Shown here one piece after another: positions 20,473 to 30,713 of a stretch of 64,000 nt of DNA (position 1 is its first letter; each line of letters starts with the position of its first letter). The DNA comes from Symbiodinium sp. CCMP2592 (Eukaryota; Sar; Dinophyceae; Suessiales; Symbiodiniaceae), in contig CAJNDT010003279.1 in assembly GCA_905221615.1 (NCBI GenBank), positions 571,641-635,640 of the forward strand, written 5' to 3'. The position numbers and the translations under genes were made by a program. The notes below the pieces were generated by a model. The model was not told where the DNA came from, made no database searches, and saw only the letters and a program-made list of their open reading frames with translations.

Positions 20473-23400
20473 TTTTTCTCACTCTGGCTCTGGCACGCGC
20501 GCACAGCAATGCAGTGCGGCGCGTAAAGTCTCCGTCCGTCGGTGGGCTAAGCAAGCAGCGGACGGGCCAGAGCCGAAAGCGCCCCGACCCGCCGCCCGCA
20601 ACAAAATCCCCGCAGGCACTCCCTTGCCGATCCAAGGAGCGAGGCATCGACCCCAACAATCAAGCCGTCCATCAAAAAGCTGACCCCAAGCTCGGTGAGA
20701 TCCAGACCCCTAACGAACACAGCGTCGAGCCTCAAACCCTGAAAAGCACTGCGGAGGGCCTGCCGGACTAAGTACAGCCGCGTAGCCACATTGGGCGGGG
20801 CTGGAAGAAAAGCTTGTGTGCTGGCCGACAACCAGGAACCCTGTGATCCCTGAACCGGATAAACAAAACCACCACGACAGTGAAGCATGAAAACCACCTC
20901 AAGCCAAGAGATCCTGTGGGCCTGTTCGGACTCAGCATCCTGTACAAACATAAAACGACAAAGATCCTGCACAAAATCTGTAGGAAAGCTTGCCGCTGCC
21001 GCTGTTGCCACAGATTGCCAGTTGACGGGAAGGCACTCCTCAAGATCCAGTACCCTCGCGACTGCGGGTAGCTCATCACGAACGTCTTCATCCGCAGCCT
21101 CGATGCCGGAGTTTCCATCATGGCGATCTCCCAGAGTTGCAGCCGCAATACCGAAGTACATCGCCCGAAGCGAGCGGAGCGCCCGAAGCGTGAGGCCATG
21201 ATAATCCAAGGCTCTGCCCAACACCTGCTGAAGATCAGTCGGCCGGTTGGCATTCGTCAAGACCGCCAAAGTGTCCGCATGTTGATTTCCACACTGTACC
21301 CAATCTTCAAATGGGGATTCGGTCAAAGTCCGATCCAGATGAGATGGCACATGGAAAACCTGGAAGACCTCCTGTGGCAGCTGGTCAAGAAGCTCGGCCA
21401 AGTACGTCCAGAGGTCCGCGTTGTCCTGGGGAAGCTCTTGGCCCGATTGCCAAGCCTTTATGCCGTCCACAGCATTGAGCGCATCTGACCAGACCATACA
21501 CGGCACCGCATTCACGAGAGCAAATTTCGCCGCTGAGATCAAAGCCCAAAGCTCAGCCCGGGGAGCAGTCTGCAGTAATCCGGGGACGGGTCCACTGGAC
21601 ACCGGCCGGCCATCATCCAAAACCACCGCCCAGGCGGCCAAAGCAAACTCGGGTGCCTCGGAGTTCTGGCACGCTCCGTCCGTGAACAGATGATGCCAAG
21701 AAGTGCCAGACCCTGTACTCCAAAAGACCCCCGAAACATCAACCACCTCTGAAAGCAAGCGCCTGAACTCAGGGAGATGCGGGTTCGCCGCCGGAAGCAG
21801 ATGGTGCGTAAGGGCACAAGGGAGAGTATCCCAGGCTTGCACGATCCAGGTGTGCGCTGCACGTTGATCATGGAACCGTGGGCACTGGCAAAGACGGTGC
21901 TTGACCGTGTCTGGCACTCCACAGTGGCGACACAACTCCGCGGTCGGGGCGTATTTCGCATGCTGTGCTCCGAAGAGGAAAGCCCCGGAGCGAATGGCAG
22001 CAAGTCTGGCAGTGTCAAGTGCCGTCAATGAGGAAAGGTCAGCCCGAAGGAGTGGGGCATCAAGGCTTAGAAGATCGTGCATACTCTGCCTGTGGCAGTG
22101 TTGTGTCGCCACAAACTGCAGCCATGAATGCTCCAACAGACGATGCAACAAAGCAGTCGGCATCTGAAGAAGATGGTGCCGCAAACCCTCACCATCCTGC
22201 ACCCAAGGAGGATCAAGAACCTGCCAGCCGATCTGTCCGAGGACCTGCAAAAGCTTAGAGAATGGACCATGTCGCAGCCGACCCTGGAAAGAGCGCATGA
22301 AGCGAGTCCACATTGGAAGCAAGCTGGCAGAAGAGGAGGCCATGCGACGGATGTCCCGAACGCAAGCCCAAAGCTGATAGAACCCCGGATCCTGTTCACA
22401 ATCACCGAGGACGGAGAGCCTCAGCATAGAACTTGATCCAGCTGGGCGGATGCGCAGTGCACCGGTGGCAGCGGCGCGCAGCCTGCCGAGCTCGGCATCC
22501 GCTAGAGGGCAACCCGAAATCGCATGGAGCGCCCGGGGCCAGCACTTACCTGACAATGCACGAAGTTTTTGCCAGAGTGGAGCCCGAGAGCGACGAAGAG
22601 AAGCCCACAAAGAGTCAAGGGCCGAGCATCGGTCACGGAGCAGACGGTTTCGTGTAGCTGGCACAAAAGAGAACAGGCCACCCAGTTCCCGTGCAGATTC
22701 CAGCACCGGCAGCCCCAACCCGGAAAGACCCCTGCGGTCCGAAGGATCCGTAGCCCAAACGTAGGACTTTGCAGCATCCAGTTCAAGGCCAAGCATGTCC
22801 GTAAAGCATGTCGTGGTCTGCACCGCACTCGCTACTGAACCGGGGCTTTCGGCCAGGCACGAGAAGTTGTCTACGTATGTGAGGGCCCGCACAGACGGTG
22901 CAAAAACCCTCATGTAAACATGATAAGCCCAATCTGCCAACGTCATCGCCAAAGGGCTAAGCGGGCACCCCTCGGGGAAGCCTCTGGTGGAGGCTATGGC
23001 CTCTCCAATGTGTCCTCGAATCAGGATCCGTCTAGTAGTGGACTGGAGAAATGCAGCCCAGGGCCCAATCAGAGTCCACGGAAGTCCAAGCTGAGCACCC
23101 AATGCAAGGAGAGGGAGGCGAGGGAGAGCGTTGAAGCACTTCACTATGTCTGTGCAGTAGCCTAAGATGGGACAGCCTTCCTGAATGGCCAGCTCAATTT
23201 CGCATTGCATGGTGTACCAGAGATCCATCGCAGAATGGCCCGGCAGAAAACCGTGTTGCCCATGCGATATATGCGTGCGCAGCAAGCGCAATCCCTGGCG
23301 TGCACGAATACCGGCCCAGGCCCTGTACACTACCGAATACAAGCAAATGGGGCGGTAGGCCTGCGTGTCAGTCCGCCCATTCTGCTTATTAAGCAAGCAC

Positions 23401-25172
23401 AGAAATCCCATCAAGAGTTGTTTTGGCCAAGGGCGCCTGGAGTTTTCAATTTCGGCAAGGAAAGCCAAGAGCTGCAAGACCCTTTCAGTTGGCATGTGCA
23501 GCAAGTCCAGCCTAGCCCAGCCATCAGGACCTCGGGCAGCCCGAGGCTTGAAACGACGGATTGCCTGGCGCCACACCGGGACAGTAATGGCAGGAAGCTC
23601 CAAGGAACAACGAGGCATGTAGGCCGCAGCGAAAGACAAGAAGCGATCCCAGGCTTCGGCAGGGATCGAGGAAAATTCCCCCCAACGGGAAGACCAGAGC
23701 TTTTTGAATTCATAATGAAGATCGGACACGGAGGAGAGCGTCTGTACCTGCTCAAGTTCATGCCCGTCTGGCGCTTGCAAGGGAGCCGCCAGGGTGCAGA
23801 CGTCTTCTTCAGTCTTGGTAATGTGGACTGGCACGCCATCCACTTGCCAGAAGGACGAACCCCGAGCATCGGGCTCACCTTCAACTTGCACCTGACAGCG
23901 ATCCTCAGAAACAGCCAAAATGGCATGTGTTGTGGTGATGGTGAGTGTGTCGGCCTGGGAAGGGGCAGGCTCCCTCAGTTCGCGATACAACTGGTTGATG
24001 TTGGTCTCATACCTAGAATCCACAATGCGCAGCTTCTGGCGGAGATGCCAATCCTCAAATTTGCGATAGTTAAGTCGAAAGTCATCCAACAGCAGGCTAA
24101 CCTCCCTCGCACCAGGAACCGTAGCCCGCCTAGGATGCGGGCGGGTCGATTGGCCCACCAAGCCTCAAAACCTCCCGAGAACCCTCGTGCACGAAGAATT
24201 GATCGCCAGAGGGACACTCGGTACTCGCAAGCCTGTGGACTGACATTGGCAGCATGGACAGCATGTCGTAGGGATTGGATGCGGCGAAGCTGTTGAAACC
24301 ATCTCTTTACCTCAAGGCAGAGACCATCATGCCGCATGGCCTCCTCGCCTGGACGGCTCGGACTAATGGGGGGCCGATCAGCCTGATGTTGCTGGGGCTG
24401 TTGTCGACGGCCACGGCCAAAAGCATTGCGAGGAAGTTGGCCTCCAGGCGTGTGGATGATGAAGCCCTGGAGGCTGCGCTCGAATTGGTGGCCAAAGCGT
24501 CGGTACCACACATCAGAATCCTCGGACTCAATCGGATCATGCTGCCCCACCTCTTGCCAGGAGGCAATAGAAGCCTCCGCCCAAGGGATTTCTGCGGGAA
24601 GTGGCCAAGTCCAAGCCGGAACTGATACATCAGGCAGGCGGAGCTTGGCGATTACAGTAGAGTGCTCCTGAAACACATCCAAAACGTCAACTTGCGAGCA
24701 CAGGGCAATTGCCTCAGGAGACAGCCATACAAAATCCCTGTACGTGGCGTGCTTACAGGTGGGTCGGGGTTCTTGGCCCCAGAGCTGGGTGGCAAGGGTT
24801 TGTGCATCCTGCCATCCATTTGCTCGCCAAACAGCACATTGTTCTAAAGAGTCCACATCGTGATTGAAGTCGCCCAGTATCAATCTGACTCCTCTCATTC
24901 CTAAAACCACCTGTTTAGTCAACGGCTGAAGCATGGAATCCGTTCTAGGCAGTGCATCAGGCCAAGAGGGGCCTTGTGGGTAGCCATACACCGTCGCAAC
25001 AGTGATGGTTGTGGCAGCGGGGTAATGTTGACAGACAGACACCCGGCCAGATTCAAAAAGCCCAGCTGGCCAGACCAACTGAAATGGACGACTCGCAAAG
25101 TCAGAAACCTGCAAAACTCCGGTCCAGCTACCAGCCCAAGTGGAATGAGAGCGAAGAGCTGCCGGTGCGCCA
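20473..25172 (-). mobile_element. 5'-truncated non-LTR (LINE) retrotransposon with RNase H
   Basis: The 4.7 kb element lies between exact 15 bp direct repeats. Reading on the minus strand, its 3' end at 20473 is a short A tail (five to seven T on plus) preceded by a 74-base untranslated end. The body codes for an apurinic-type endonuclease remnant, a reverse transcriptase, a finger and RNase H. The 5' end at 25172 falls inside the endonuclease domain, so the copy is 5'-truncated, as is usual for LINE insertions. The body is clearly GC-richer than the flanks. No LTRs are present. A frame break separates the endonuclease and transcriptase parts, so this copy is unlikely to move on its own. Confidence 0.93.
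20547..24161 (-). CDS. LINE reverse transcriptase with zinc finger and RNase H
   Basis: Long frame of 1204 residues. The reverse-transcriptase core is seen as FKPRAARGPDGWARLDLL near residue 210, TDIVKCFNALP near 338 (catalytic Asp), FPEGCPLSPLAMTLAD near 395 and TYVDNFSCL near 427, where the usual second Asp of the catalytic pair is Asn. Near 742 CRHCGVPDTVKHRLCQCPRF looks like a CCHC-type finger. An RNase H domain follows: FTDGAC near 825, APRAELWALI, VWSDALNAVDGI and QHADTLAVL supply the acidic residues, and HVPSHLDR lies between them. The product would copy element RNA at the target and remove RNA from the hybrid. The N-terminal start is artificial: the protein-like sequence continues upstream in another frame. 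After RNase H about 170 residues of unclear role remain. Confidence 0.92.
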   Translation of the reverse strand: MVGQSTRPHPRRATVPGAREVSLLLDDFRLNYRKFEDWHLRQKLRIVDSRYETNINQLYRELREPAPSQADTLTITTTHAILAVSEDRCQVQVEGEPDARGSSFWQVDGVPVHITKTEEDVCTLAAPLQAPDGHELEQVQTLSSVSDLHYEFKKLWSSRWGEFSSIPAEAWDRFLSFAAAYMPRCSLELPAITVPVWRQAIRRFKPRAARGPDGWARLDLLHMPTERVLQLLAFLAEIENSRRPWPKQLLMGFLCLLNKQNGRTDTQAYRPICLYSVVYRAWAGIRARQGLRLLRTHISHGQHGFLPGHSAMDLWYTMQCEIELAIQEGCPILGYCTDIVKCFNALPRLPLLALGAQLGLPWTLIGPWAAFLQSTTRRILIRGHIGEAIASTRGFPEGCPLSPLAMTLADWAYHVYMRVFAPSVRALTYVDNFSCLAESPGSVASAVQTTTCFTDMLGLELDAAKSYVWATDPSDRRGLSGLGLPVLESARELGGLFSFVPATRNRLLRDRCSALDSLWASLRRSRAPLWQKLRALSGKCWPRALHAISGCPLADAELGRLRAAATGALRIRPAGSSSMLRLSVLGDCEQDPGFYQLWACVRDIRRMASSSASLLPMWTRFMRSFQGRLRHGPFSKLLQVLGQIGWQVLDPPWVQDGEGLRHHLLQMPTALLHRLLEHSWLQFVATQHCHRQSMHDLLSLDAPLLRADLSSLTALDTARLAAIRSGAFLFGAQHAKYAPTAELCRHCGVPDTVKHRLCQCPRFHDQRAAHTWIVQAWDTLPCALTHHLLPAANPHLPEFRRLLSEVVDVSGVFWSTGSGTSWHHLFTDGACQNSEAPEFALAAWAVVLDDGRPVSSGPVPGLLQTAPRAELWALISAAKFALVNAVPCMVWSDALNAVDGIKAWQSGQELPQDNADLWTYLAELLDQLPQEVFQVFHVPSHLDRTLTESPFEDWVQCGNQHADTLAVLTNANRPTDLQQVLGRALDYHGLTLRALRSLRAMYFGIAAATLGDRHDGNSGIEAADEDVRDELPAVARVLDLEECLPVNWQSVATAAAASFPTDFVQDLCRFMFVQDAESEQAHRISWLEVVFMLHCRGGFVYPVQGSQGSWLSASTQAFLPAPPNVATRLYLVRQALRSAFQGLRLDAVFVRGLDLTELGVSFLMDGLIVGVDASLLGSARECLRGFCCGRRVGALSALARPLLA

Positions 25173-25183
25173 CTCATGGTCAC
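23975..25183 (-). CDS. LINE endonuclease part, 5'-truncated, frame-broken from RT
   Basis: The frame carries LILGDFNHDVDSLEQC at about residues 98-112, the GDFN motif of exonuclease-endonuclease-phosphatase (AP-type) LINE endonucleases, and EHSTVIAKLRLP near 178 in the place of the terminal His motif. The N-terminal third of the domain is missing because the element is truncated, and the apparent start at 25183 is inside the target duplication rather than element sequence. Near 24125 coding similarity passes to the reverse-transcriptase frame, so a frame change (indel or programmed shift) lies there; residues after about 352 of this frame are nonsense. Confidence 0.85.
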   Translation of the reverse strand: MTMSGAPAALRSHSTWAGSWTGVLQVSDFASRPFQLVWPAGLFESGRVSVCQHYPAATTITVATVYGYPQGPSWPDALPRTDSMLQPLTKQVVLGMRGVRLILGDFNHDVDSLEQCAVWRANGWQDAQTLATQLWGQEPRPTCKHATYRDFVWLSPEAIALCSQVDVLDVFQEHSTVIAKLRLPDVSVPAWTWPLPAEIPWAEASIASWQEVGQHDPIESEDSDVWYRRFGHQFERSLQGFIIHTPGGQLPRNAFGRGRRQQPQQHQADRPPISPSRPGEEAMRHDGLCLEVKRWFQQLRRIQSLRHAVHAANVSPQACEYRVSLWRSILRARGFSGGFEAWWANRPARILGGLRFLVRGRLACCWMTFDLTIANLRIGISARSCALWILGMRPTSTSCIAN

Positions 25184-25187
25184 TATT
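25173..25187. repeat. target-site duplication, right copy
   Basis: Exact match, CTCATGGTCACTATT, to 20458-20472; it marks the 5' junction of the LINE. Confidence 0.93.
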
Positions 25188-25356
25188 ACATGCAGGGTGG
25201 GGGCCCCTTCTAAGGTATTGGGCCTTCAGATTTGGGGTTCCAAGCCCTGTTTAATGGGCTGCAGTGGGTCGAGGGCAGGGAGGCGAGGGATGTGGGGCCC
25301 CCCAATCTGAACAGCAGAATCCGAGGGATCATCAAGGCTCTGGCTCCCTGAGGAAT

Positions 25357-25479
25357 TACTTGAAGGCTCATGGGACTTAGTAAGTAAGGTTATAAGTAGG
25401 TTATAATTAGGATAACCCCACTTAGGGGACTTATAACCCCAATTATAACCTACTTAAGTCCCATGATCCTCTAAGTAGG
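25357..25479. repeat. family C inverted repeat (copy 3)
   Basis: TACTTGAAGGCTCATGGGAC on the left; GTCCCATGATCCTCTAAGTA on the right. TA flanks. The centre GGATAACCCCACTTAGGGGA is identical to copy 1. Confidence 0.88.
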
Positions 25480-27259
25480 GTTTAGGGTGGAAGGGGGTTT
25501 CAGGTTTAGAGTCGGGCTGACAGGTTTGACAGCAGTTCGTCGTCTTCCTGCGCGTGCTCCATCGAATTTCGCTGGCGGATAAGGATGTAGAATTCCGATG
25601 AACCCTGGTAGCAAGATTCCGAGTGATTAATACCAGTATAGAATAGAACCTTTCTACCGTACAACCCTCTTGTAAAACCAGAAAACTTTTCTGAGGACAA
25701 TAGAGCCAATCATTGGAAACACAGGGCCTTCCATTGGGAATACATGCAGGAGTCCTGGCGGCGCATTGCATGGGTCAGGGCCCACAGAACGGAGCCCGGG
25801 ATTCCGAGAGCTTCGGACGTTTAGGGATTAGGGTTCAAGGTTTAGGCGTGCTTGGGTTCTAGGGTTTCATTTATGCGTTCGTCTCAGGGATTCAGAAGAA
25901 AGTTTGTAGGGGCGTGTATATGTTGTTGTTTTGTTTATTTGGTGTGGTTAGGGCTTATAGAGTGTTTGTTTAATGACTTCAAGGTTAGGGAGTCGGGTTG
26001 TTAACCCGGTACATGCACACGGTAGATGTAGATGTGTAAGCGTACGTGTACACACTTTGGCATCCACATGTGTGATGATGGGCTATGTACATCATCATAT
26101 GTGTGTATGTCGTGCAATAGCAAGATCAGAACCGAAACAGCTGCCAGGTAGCAGTTGTCAAGAGTTGATCCTGGGAATTAAGAAGGCCGAGTCATACAGT
26201 GCTGCCCCTGCACGTGCTCACCATCTTTCGAAAGCTGGGTGTGTCTCCGGGTTCCAAACATGCAGCCAAGTAGATGCTATACAAGGTTTTCAGGTTTACT
26301 TAGGGACGCTGGTGCACCTGGTCGTCAACGTCAGGTTCGAAATGAACCCAAGACGAGAACTGTCAGGGTTTAGGCTTTGGGTTTCGGACCGCAAAGGCCT
26401 ACACGATAAAACCACACTATAAGTCCTAATTGATTAAGCCCTGAGGCCTGTGCAAGCGCCGGGCACGCGCAGCTGGATGTTTTTGGAGATCCTCCTATCC
26501 AGGCAGGGTTTGGGAACAACATTTCTGTACATGTATACTGACATGCACATACGCTTACATGTGTCTGGGGGTCCGAGCCGTTACAAGATACTCACTTTTT
26601 ATACTTTACTCTTCATAAAATCCCGTTCGGCCCACAGAAGATACGAAGCGACAGTTAGCGACGAGTGCCAACTTCCCCTGCAGACTTGCCTGTTCATGAG
26701 CCATGGCTTCAACTATCTTATTACATGAACCTTAAAAAACAGATCATGCATTTAAAATTTTCAGCCTTCCAATAAAACTAAAGCTGAAAGCCTAAAGTTC
26801 GCAGCGCAGTGCCCGATGCCATCCTCCACTGTGTCGTTGTTCGTTGAAGCAGTCTGAGAAGTTACGCTTCAAGGGCACGAAAGGGGCCTCGATATTTCGA
26901 GCAGGGTTTGGGGAGGAAATTATACCATAATTATAACAAGGAGCCCCCAAAACCTTGTTCTACTTCATTTGAGGGTTTCCGAAAATAGGGGACTTTGAGA
27001 TACTACCCTAAGTCCTTATTACAAACACCCCGAACTAAGGTACCCCTACTTTTCGGAAACTCCCATTTAGGCCCTAAACCCTAAACCCTAAACCCTAAAC
27101 CATACAAGAAGGAGCCCTTAAAAAACAAAAAAAAACATTATGGCTGGGGATCTGGGCTTCGGGGTTGGTGGTCAGGGCTTGCAAGTTTAGGGGTCTGCAC
27201 AGCCCGACCGTGACTTCCGAGAACCCGTACATTGTTGTAGGGTGATCCGAAAGTCTAAA
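25480..27259. other. gene-poor stretch
   Basis: No recognised gene. A 149-residue plus frame (25973-26422) and a 92-residue one (26450-26728) are open but have no domain; the first shares no codon pattern with neighbours. Near 26960-27050 GAGGGTTTCCGAAAATAGGG is answered by CCCCTACTTTTCGGAAACTC, another inverted repeat. CCCTAAA units run at 27070-27104, followed by an A-rich stretch. Confidence 0.4.
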
Positions 27260-27368
27260 TGTGGGTAGTTGTCAAAATTAGGGTCACTTTTTTTGGGTCC
27301 TTAGTTTATACTACGGCACCTAATATTTAGGGTAGCGAAAAACGGACCATGATTTTGACAACCACCCA
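27260..27368. repeat. family H inverted repeat (copy 1)
   Basis: TGGGTAGTTGTCAAAATTAG pairs with GATTTTGACAACCACCCA. The central phrase TACGGCACCTAATATTTAGG is shared with copies at 27577 and 28505. Confidence 0.85.
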
Positions 27369-27576
27369 TATCATGGCCGCTGTCAAGACCAAGACCCCTA
27401 CAGAAACAGGTGCAATAGTAGATCAAGGTACGCCCTAGGGCTCCTGTTCGCTTGTCACCACGGCTGTTCTGCAGGTGGAAAGCCCAAAACCTCATCATGG
27501 CGCCATACACTTTACATCCGTAAAACCGCGAAACAGTGATACTGACCAAACCATTTCAATTCCCTTGAGCATACTA

Positions 27577-27688
27577 CATGGGTGGTTGTCAAAATAATGG
27601 TCCCCCTTTTGGGTGCCCCAAATATTATAGGTGCCGTACTAAAATAAGGACCCAAGAAGGGACCCTAATATTGACAACCACCCACATG
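27577..27688. repeat. family H inverted repeat (copy 2)
   Basis: TGGGTGGTTGTCAAAATAAT pairs with AATATTGACAACCACCCA. CA lies outside both ends in direct orientation, indicating a 2 bp duplication. Its centre is inverted relative to copies 1 and 3. Confidence 0.85.
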
Positions 27689-28005
27689 CTTCAAGCGCCC
27701 TCCAAACTTCTGCGAGGTCCGAGAAACCATCCTTTGAGAGCCCTATAGTACACGGACAAGAGCCCTTCAAACGCTCTGAGGCTTTAGGATTAAAGGTCTG
27801 TAGGGGGGTTTAGGTGCTATACGGGTTCTCAAGGTATGTGCCAAACTATATAGTTAGTAGCGGTTCTATGAGGGGCTTATTGTTTTGGGTCTGTAAAGCG
27901 AGAAGGCAAGCCCTAGATAATGTGTTTTGAGCCCTTGAACTCTGGATCCTAAACCCTCCTGTCCTAAACAGTTCCCTTCATCGGCAAGCCCTAGACCCTG
28001 AAACA
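27689..28005. other. gene-free stretch
   Basis: Unique sequence, a few TTTAGG words. No gene. Confidence 0.4.
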
Positions 28006-28124
28006 TTACAGTAGAAGCCCAAAAGTTGGAAGCCCAATAGCCTCAATCCCTAAGACTAATGCATAGGGAATCCAAGCACTGTTTGGCCTTAACCCGGTTT
28101 CGAAACTTTTTGGGGCTTACTATA
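28006..28124. repeat. family F inverted repeat (copy 3)
   Basis: TTACAGTAGAAGCCCAAAAG and TTGGAAGCCC on the left; GGTTTCGAAACTTTTTGGGG and CTTACTATAG on the right. Confidence 0.8.
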
Positions 28125-28221
28125 GCCTCTTAATTGGGCTTATAGGCGTTAGGCTGTCGAGTTCCTGGTTGAGGAGTCGGGGGTTCCCTTAACCTGCAAC
28201 AAACCTGCAGCTTTAAGGAAG

Positions 28222-28312
28222 TACGGTTGATGATATAAACCCTGCATTACCCAGAATAAGTGGGGTATATTCCTTATTATGGGCCACGCAGGATTTATAT
28301 CATCAACAGTAT
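28222..28312. repeat. family I inverted repeat (copy 3, compact)
   Basis: GGTTGATGATATAAACCCTG on the left; CAGGATTTATATCATCAACA on the right. No TA expansion, so this may be close to the original form. TA lies outside both ends. Confidence 0.88.
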
Positions 28313-28504
28313 GTCAGGAAATCACAGCAAAGAAAGACTTCTAGAGTTTCTAAGGAACTGGTATACTCTAAACCCTAAGCTTTGTCCTAAACCCTAAATT
28401 ATGGTATGGATTCATAGAGATGGCCTGGGGCTGGCGGCCCATAGCCTTTCTGTACAGCTCCTGGGACACAGGGGCTTCCCGCTTCGAGGAGCAGGGAACT
28501 TAGT

Positions 28505-28614
28505 CATATGGGTGGTTGTCAACATTAGGGTCCCTTTTTGGGTCCTTATTATAATACGGCACCTGATATTTAGGGTACCCAAAAAGGGACCCTAATTTTG
28601 ACAACTACCCATAT
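28505..28614. repeat. family H inverted repeat (copy 3)
   Basis: TATGGGTGGTTGTCAACATT and AATTTTGACAACTACCCATA; AGGGTCCCTTTTTGGGTCC answers GGGTACCCAAAAAGGGACCC in the inner arms. TA flanks. Confidence 0.88.
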
Positions 28615-29189
28615 AAAGTTATGAACGGTGTACTCTAGGGTTTGGGGCTTTAGGGTTCAGAGGTTTAGGGTTTAGGTTTAAGAAGAGATATCATGGTTAA
28701 CATAGGAACCTAGTATCCGGGCTAAGCATAACGCTGACACGTAGCCAGCGTAGTCGTTCTTTCCGATGTTTTTCATATCCATGCATATGCATAGTCTTCG
28801 TTCTCCTGTGTGTAGACGCGGATACCTGTAGCGCTGCCTTCGACTGCTGCTTGGTGGGCAATTTGACCCTCGAGATAAATCGGAAACGAAATATCCAGGC
28901 ATGCAGTGCCAGCAGCACGGCGGTTTGGAAGGCCTGCGACCCGGTAAGACGGGGGGTGAGAATGTGAGCCCAATTCTTGCTCCGATAGTCCTGCTAATCC
29001 TAAACCATCAGCTCTCGCTAACGCCAGGTTCTCTCAGCTTAGCTGCTCTGAACCAGCGTCGATGGCCACATTAATATAAGAAAAGCTCCTACAATCTGAC
29101 CCGCAGATCCTACTACCCTAATCCCTGAACCCACTCCCTGACATTCCGTGTGCCTAAACAGTAACACCCAAGAGGCTCCCATGTACCCA
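28615..29189. other. gene-free stretch
   Basis: TTTAGGG remnants at 28635-28680. Minus-strand frames at 28678-28973 overlap in three registers and none is convincing. Confidence 0.35.
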
Positions 29190-29303
29190 ATACCCAGAGG
29201 GCCCAATAGCCACTAATTTAAGGAAGATAGCTTAAATCATAATATGAAGCCCCTAATGATTTAAGGTATACTCCTTAATTAAGGGTATTGGGCTCTCTGG
29301 GTA
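29190..29303. repeat. family E inverted repeat (copy 5)
   Basis: TACCCAGAGGGCCCAATAGC on the left; ATTGGGCTCTCTGGGTA on the right. It follows directly on AGGCTCCCATGTACCCAA, half of a family A arm, so it appears to have inserted into a family A element. Confidence 0.85.
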
Positions 29304-29757
29304 GCTACCTTAGGTCAACTGCATGAGCATAGACACTTGTGGTCACGTTGGGTCGCAAAACGTCAGTACACATGCTTCTAGGTACGTAGACGCCCCCACC
29401 CACAGTTCTAGGGTAATAGCCTAGCGCGGGAACATAGGTGTTTGGATGGGTTGAAGTTTCGGATTCAGGACGGACCTTCTCCTCTCACCTGGGGAGCCCA
29501 GTTATCTGCATGGTAGGTTACTGGATCATGGCTCCTCTACAGGGCATAAGGCGTCTAAGGAGGAGCAGTACTCTGTGTCTGGGTCTCGGCGGTTGCGGGT
29601 GTTTCATTTCGGGGGGTTTCTTTGGGGGCGTGTTTACTGTTCTTTTCCCATAATAAGGCTGCCGCAAGGTGTTGATGAGTTCGCGAGTTCCGTGAAGGAC
29701 CCAAGCAAGCAGAGTGTAAGCTCACATTGGCTCACATTGAAACCCTGGGATGCCCGG
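29304..29757. other. gene-free stretch
   Basis: The plus frame 29438-29653 is Gly-rich near its end (FGGVFTVLFP) but unrecognised. Nothing else seen. Confidence 0.35.
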
Positions 29758-29872
29758 TAGTACCCTTATTCCCTTTTTGTGGTCCTAGGTTCCTTATAAA
29801 GTTCCCCAATACCAAAAAGAGAGGCCTTTTTTATTGTTAGGTTACTGGGTAACCTAGAACCCGAAAATTTCG
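29758..29872. repeat. family J inverted repeat (copy 3, diverged)
   Basis: GTACCCTTATTCCCTTTTTG followed by CCAAAAAGAGAGGCCTTTTT and GTTAGGTTACTGGGTAACCT. Same order as the copies at 13500 and 46911. Confidence 0.6.
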
Positions 29873-30535
29873 CAAGCGTGACACTAGAAAAGCCATCAGT
29901 CCGAAACCAATACCCCGAGGGTTCGAAGTACAGACATAGTCCCAAGCAAAATAATGTCTCCATGTCTGTCAGGAGTTAACAGTCTGATTTCTGCAGATCC
30001 TTGGGTTAGGCAAGCCCCTGAACACTGGATGCGGGATTTCCTAAATATGAACTTTATGCCTTCGCTTAGCAATGGAGAACCGGCTCTCTTGGCTTAGGGT
30101 CTAGGGTTTCCTAAACCCGAAACCTTACTTTCCTTAGGGGGATCTGCATATCAGCCCTCTTTGTGTAAAGTGGGCCTGAGAGTCTCGTATTTTAGGGCTC
30201 TGGTGCTTTAAGTTGTAGTTTGTTACTTTGTTGGTTTGTCGCTTGAAGTCTTTGGTGATATGAACTGGTTACATGGTTTTGTGGACTTGTCCTATATTGG
30301 TAGTTTATACGTCATTGATCCGCCTTTGCTATTTCCTGACTACTTGTCAGCTTGCCATCTACCTGCGTCGAGCCGGAGTACAGTACAACAAGCCGTTTCG
30401 ACAACCCTTGAAAGACTTTGCGAAGGCTAGATAACGCCCCTATAGAGCCTGCTTGAGTATTGACGGGGGCAAGTACAATTCATTAACGATAACCAGACAA
30501 ACGGCAGTCATCACCATGATACTAAATAGCTCTAT
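29873..30535. other. gene-free stretch
   Basis: The plus frame 30236-30430 (VFGDMNWLHGFVDLSYIGSL) is open for 64 residues with no recognised domain and is not called. Confidence 0.35.
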
Positions 30536-30562
30536 CTAGATCCATCGTCTGTACATACGCAC

Positions 30563-30565
30563 ATA

Positions 30566-30600
<35 letters not shown>

Positions 30601-30679
30601 CATATGTGTATATACTGTATTTTTTAGCAATAATATGTATATATTTATATACATACATACATACATACATACATACAGC

Positions 30680-30713
<34 letters not shown>

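Noticed and set aside
20768-24671. Plus-strand and other-frame ORFs over the LINE (up to 363 residues)
   Set aside because: They are shadows of the reverse-transcriptase and endonuclease frames, which carry all recognisable motifs.
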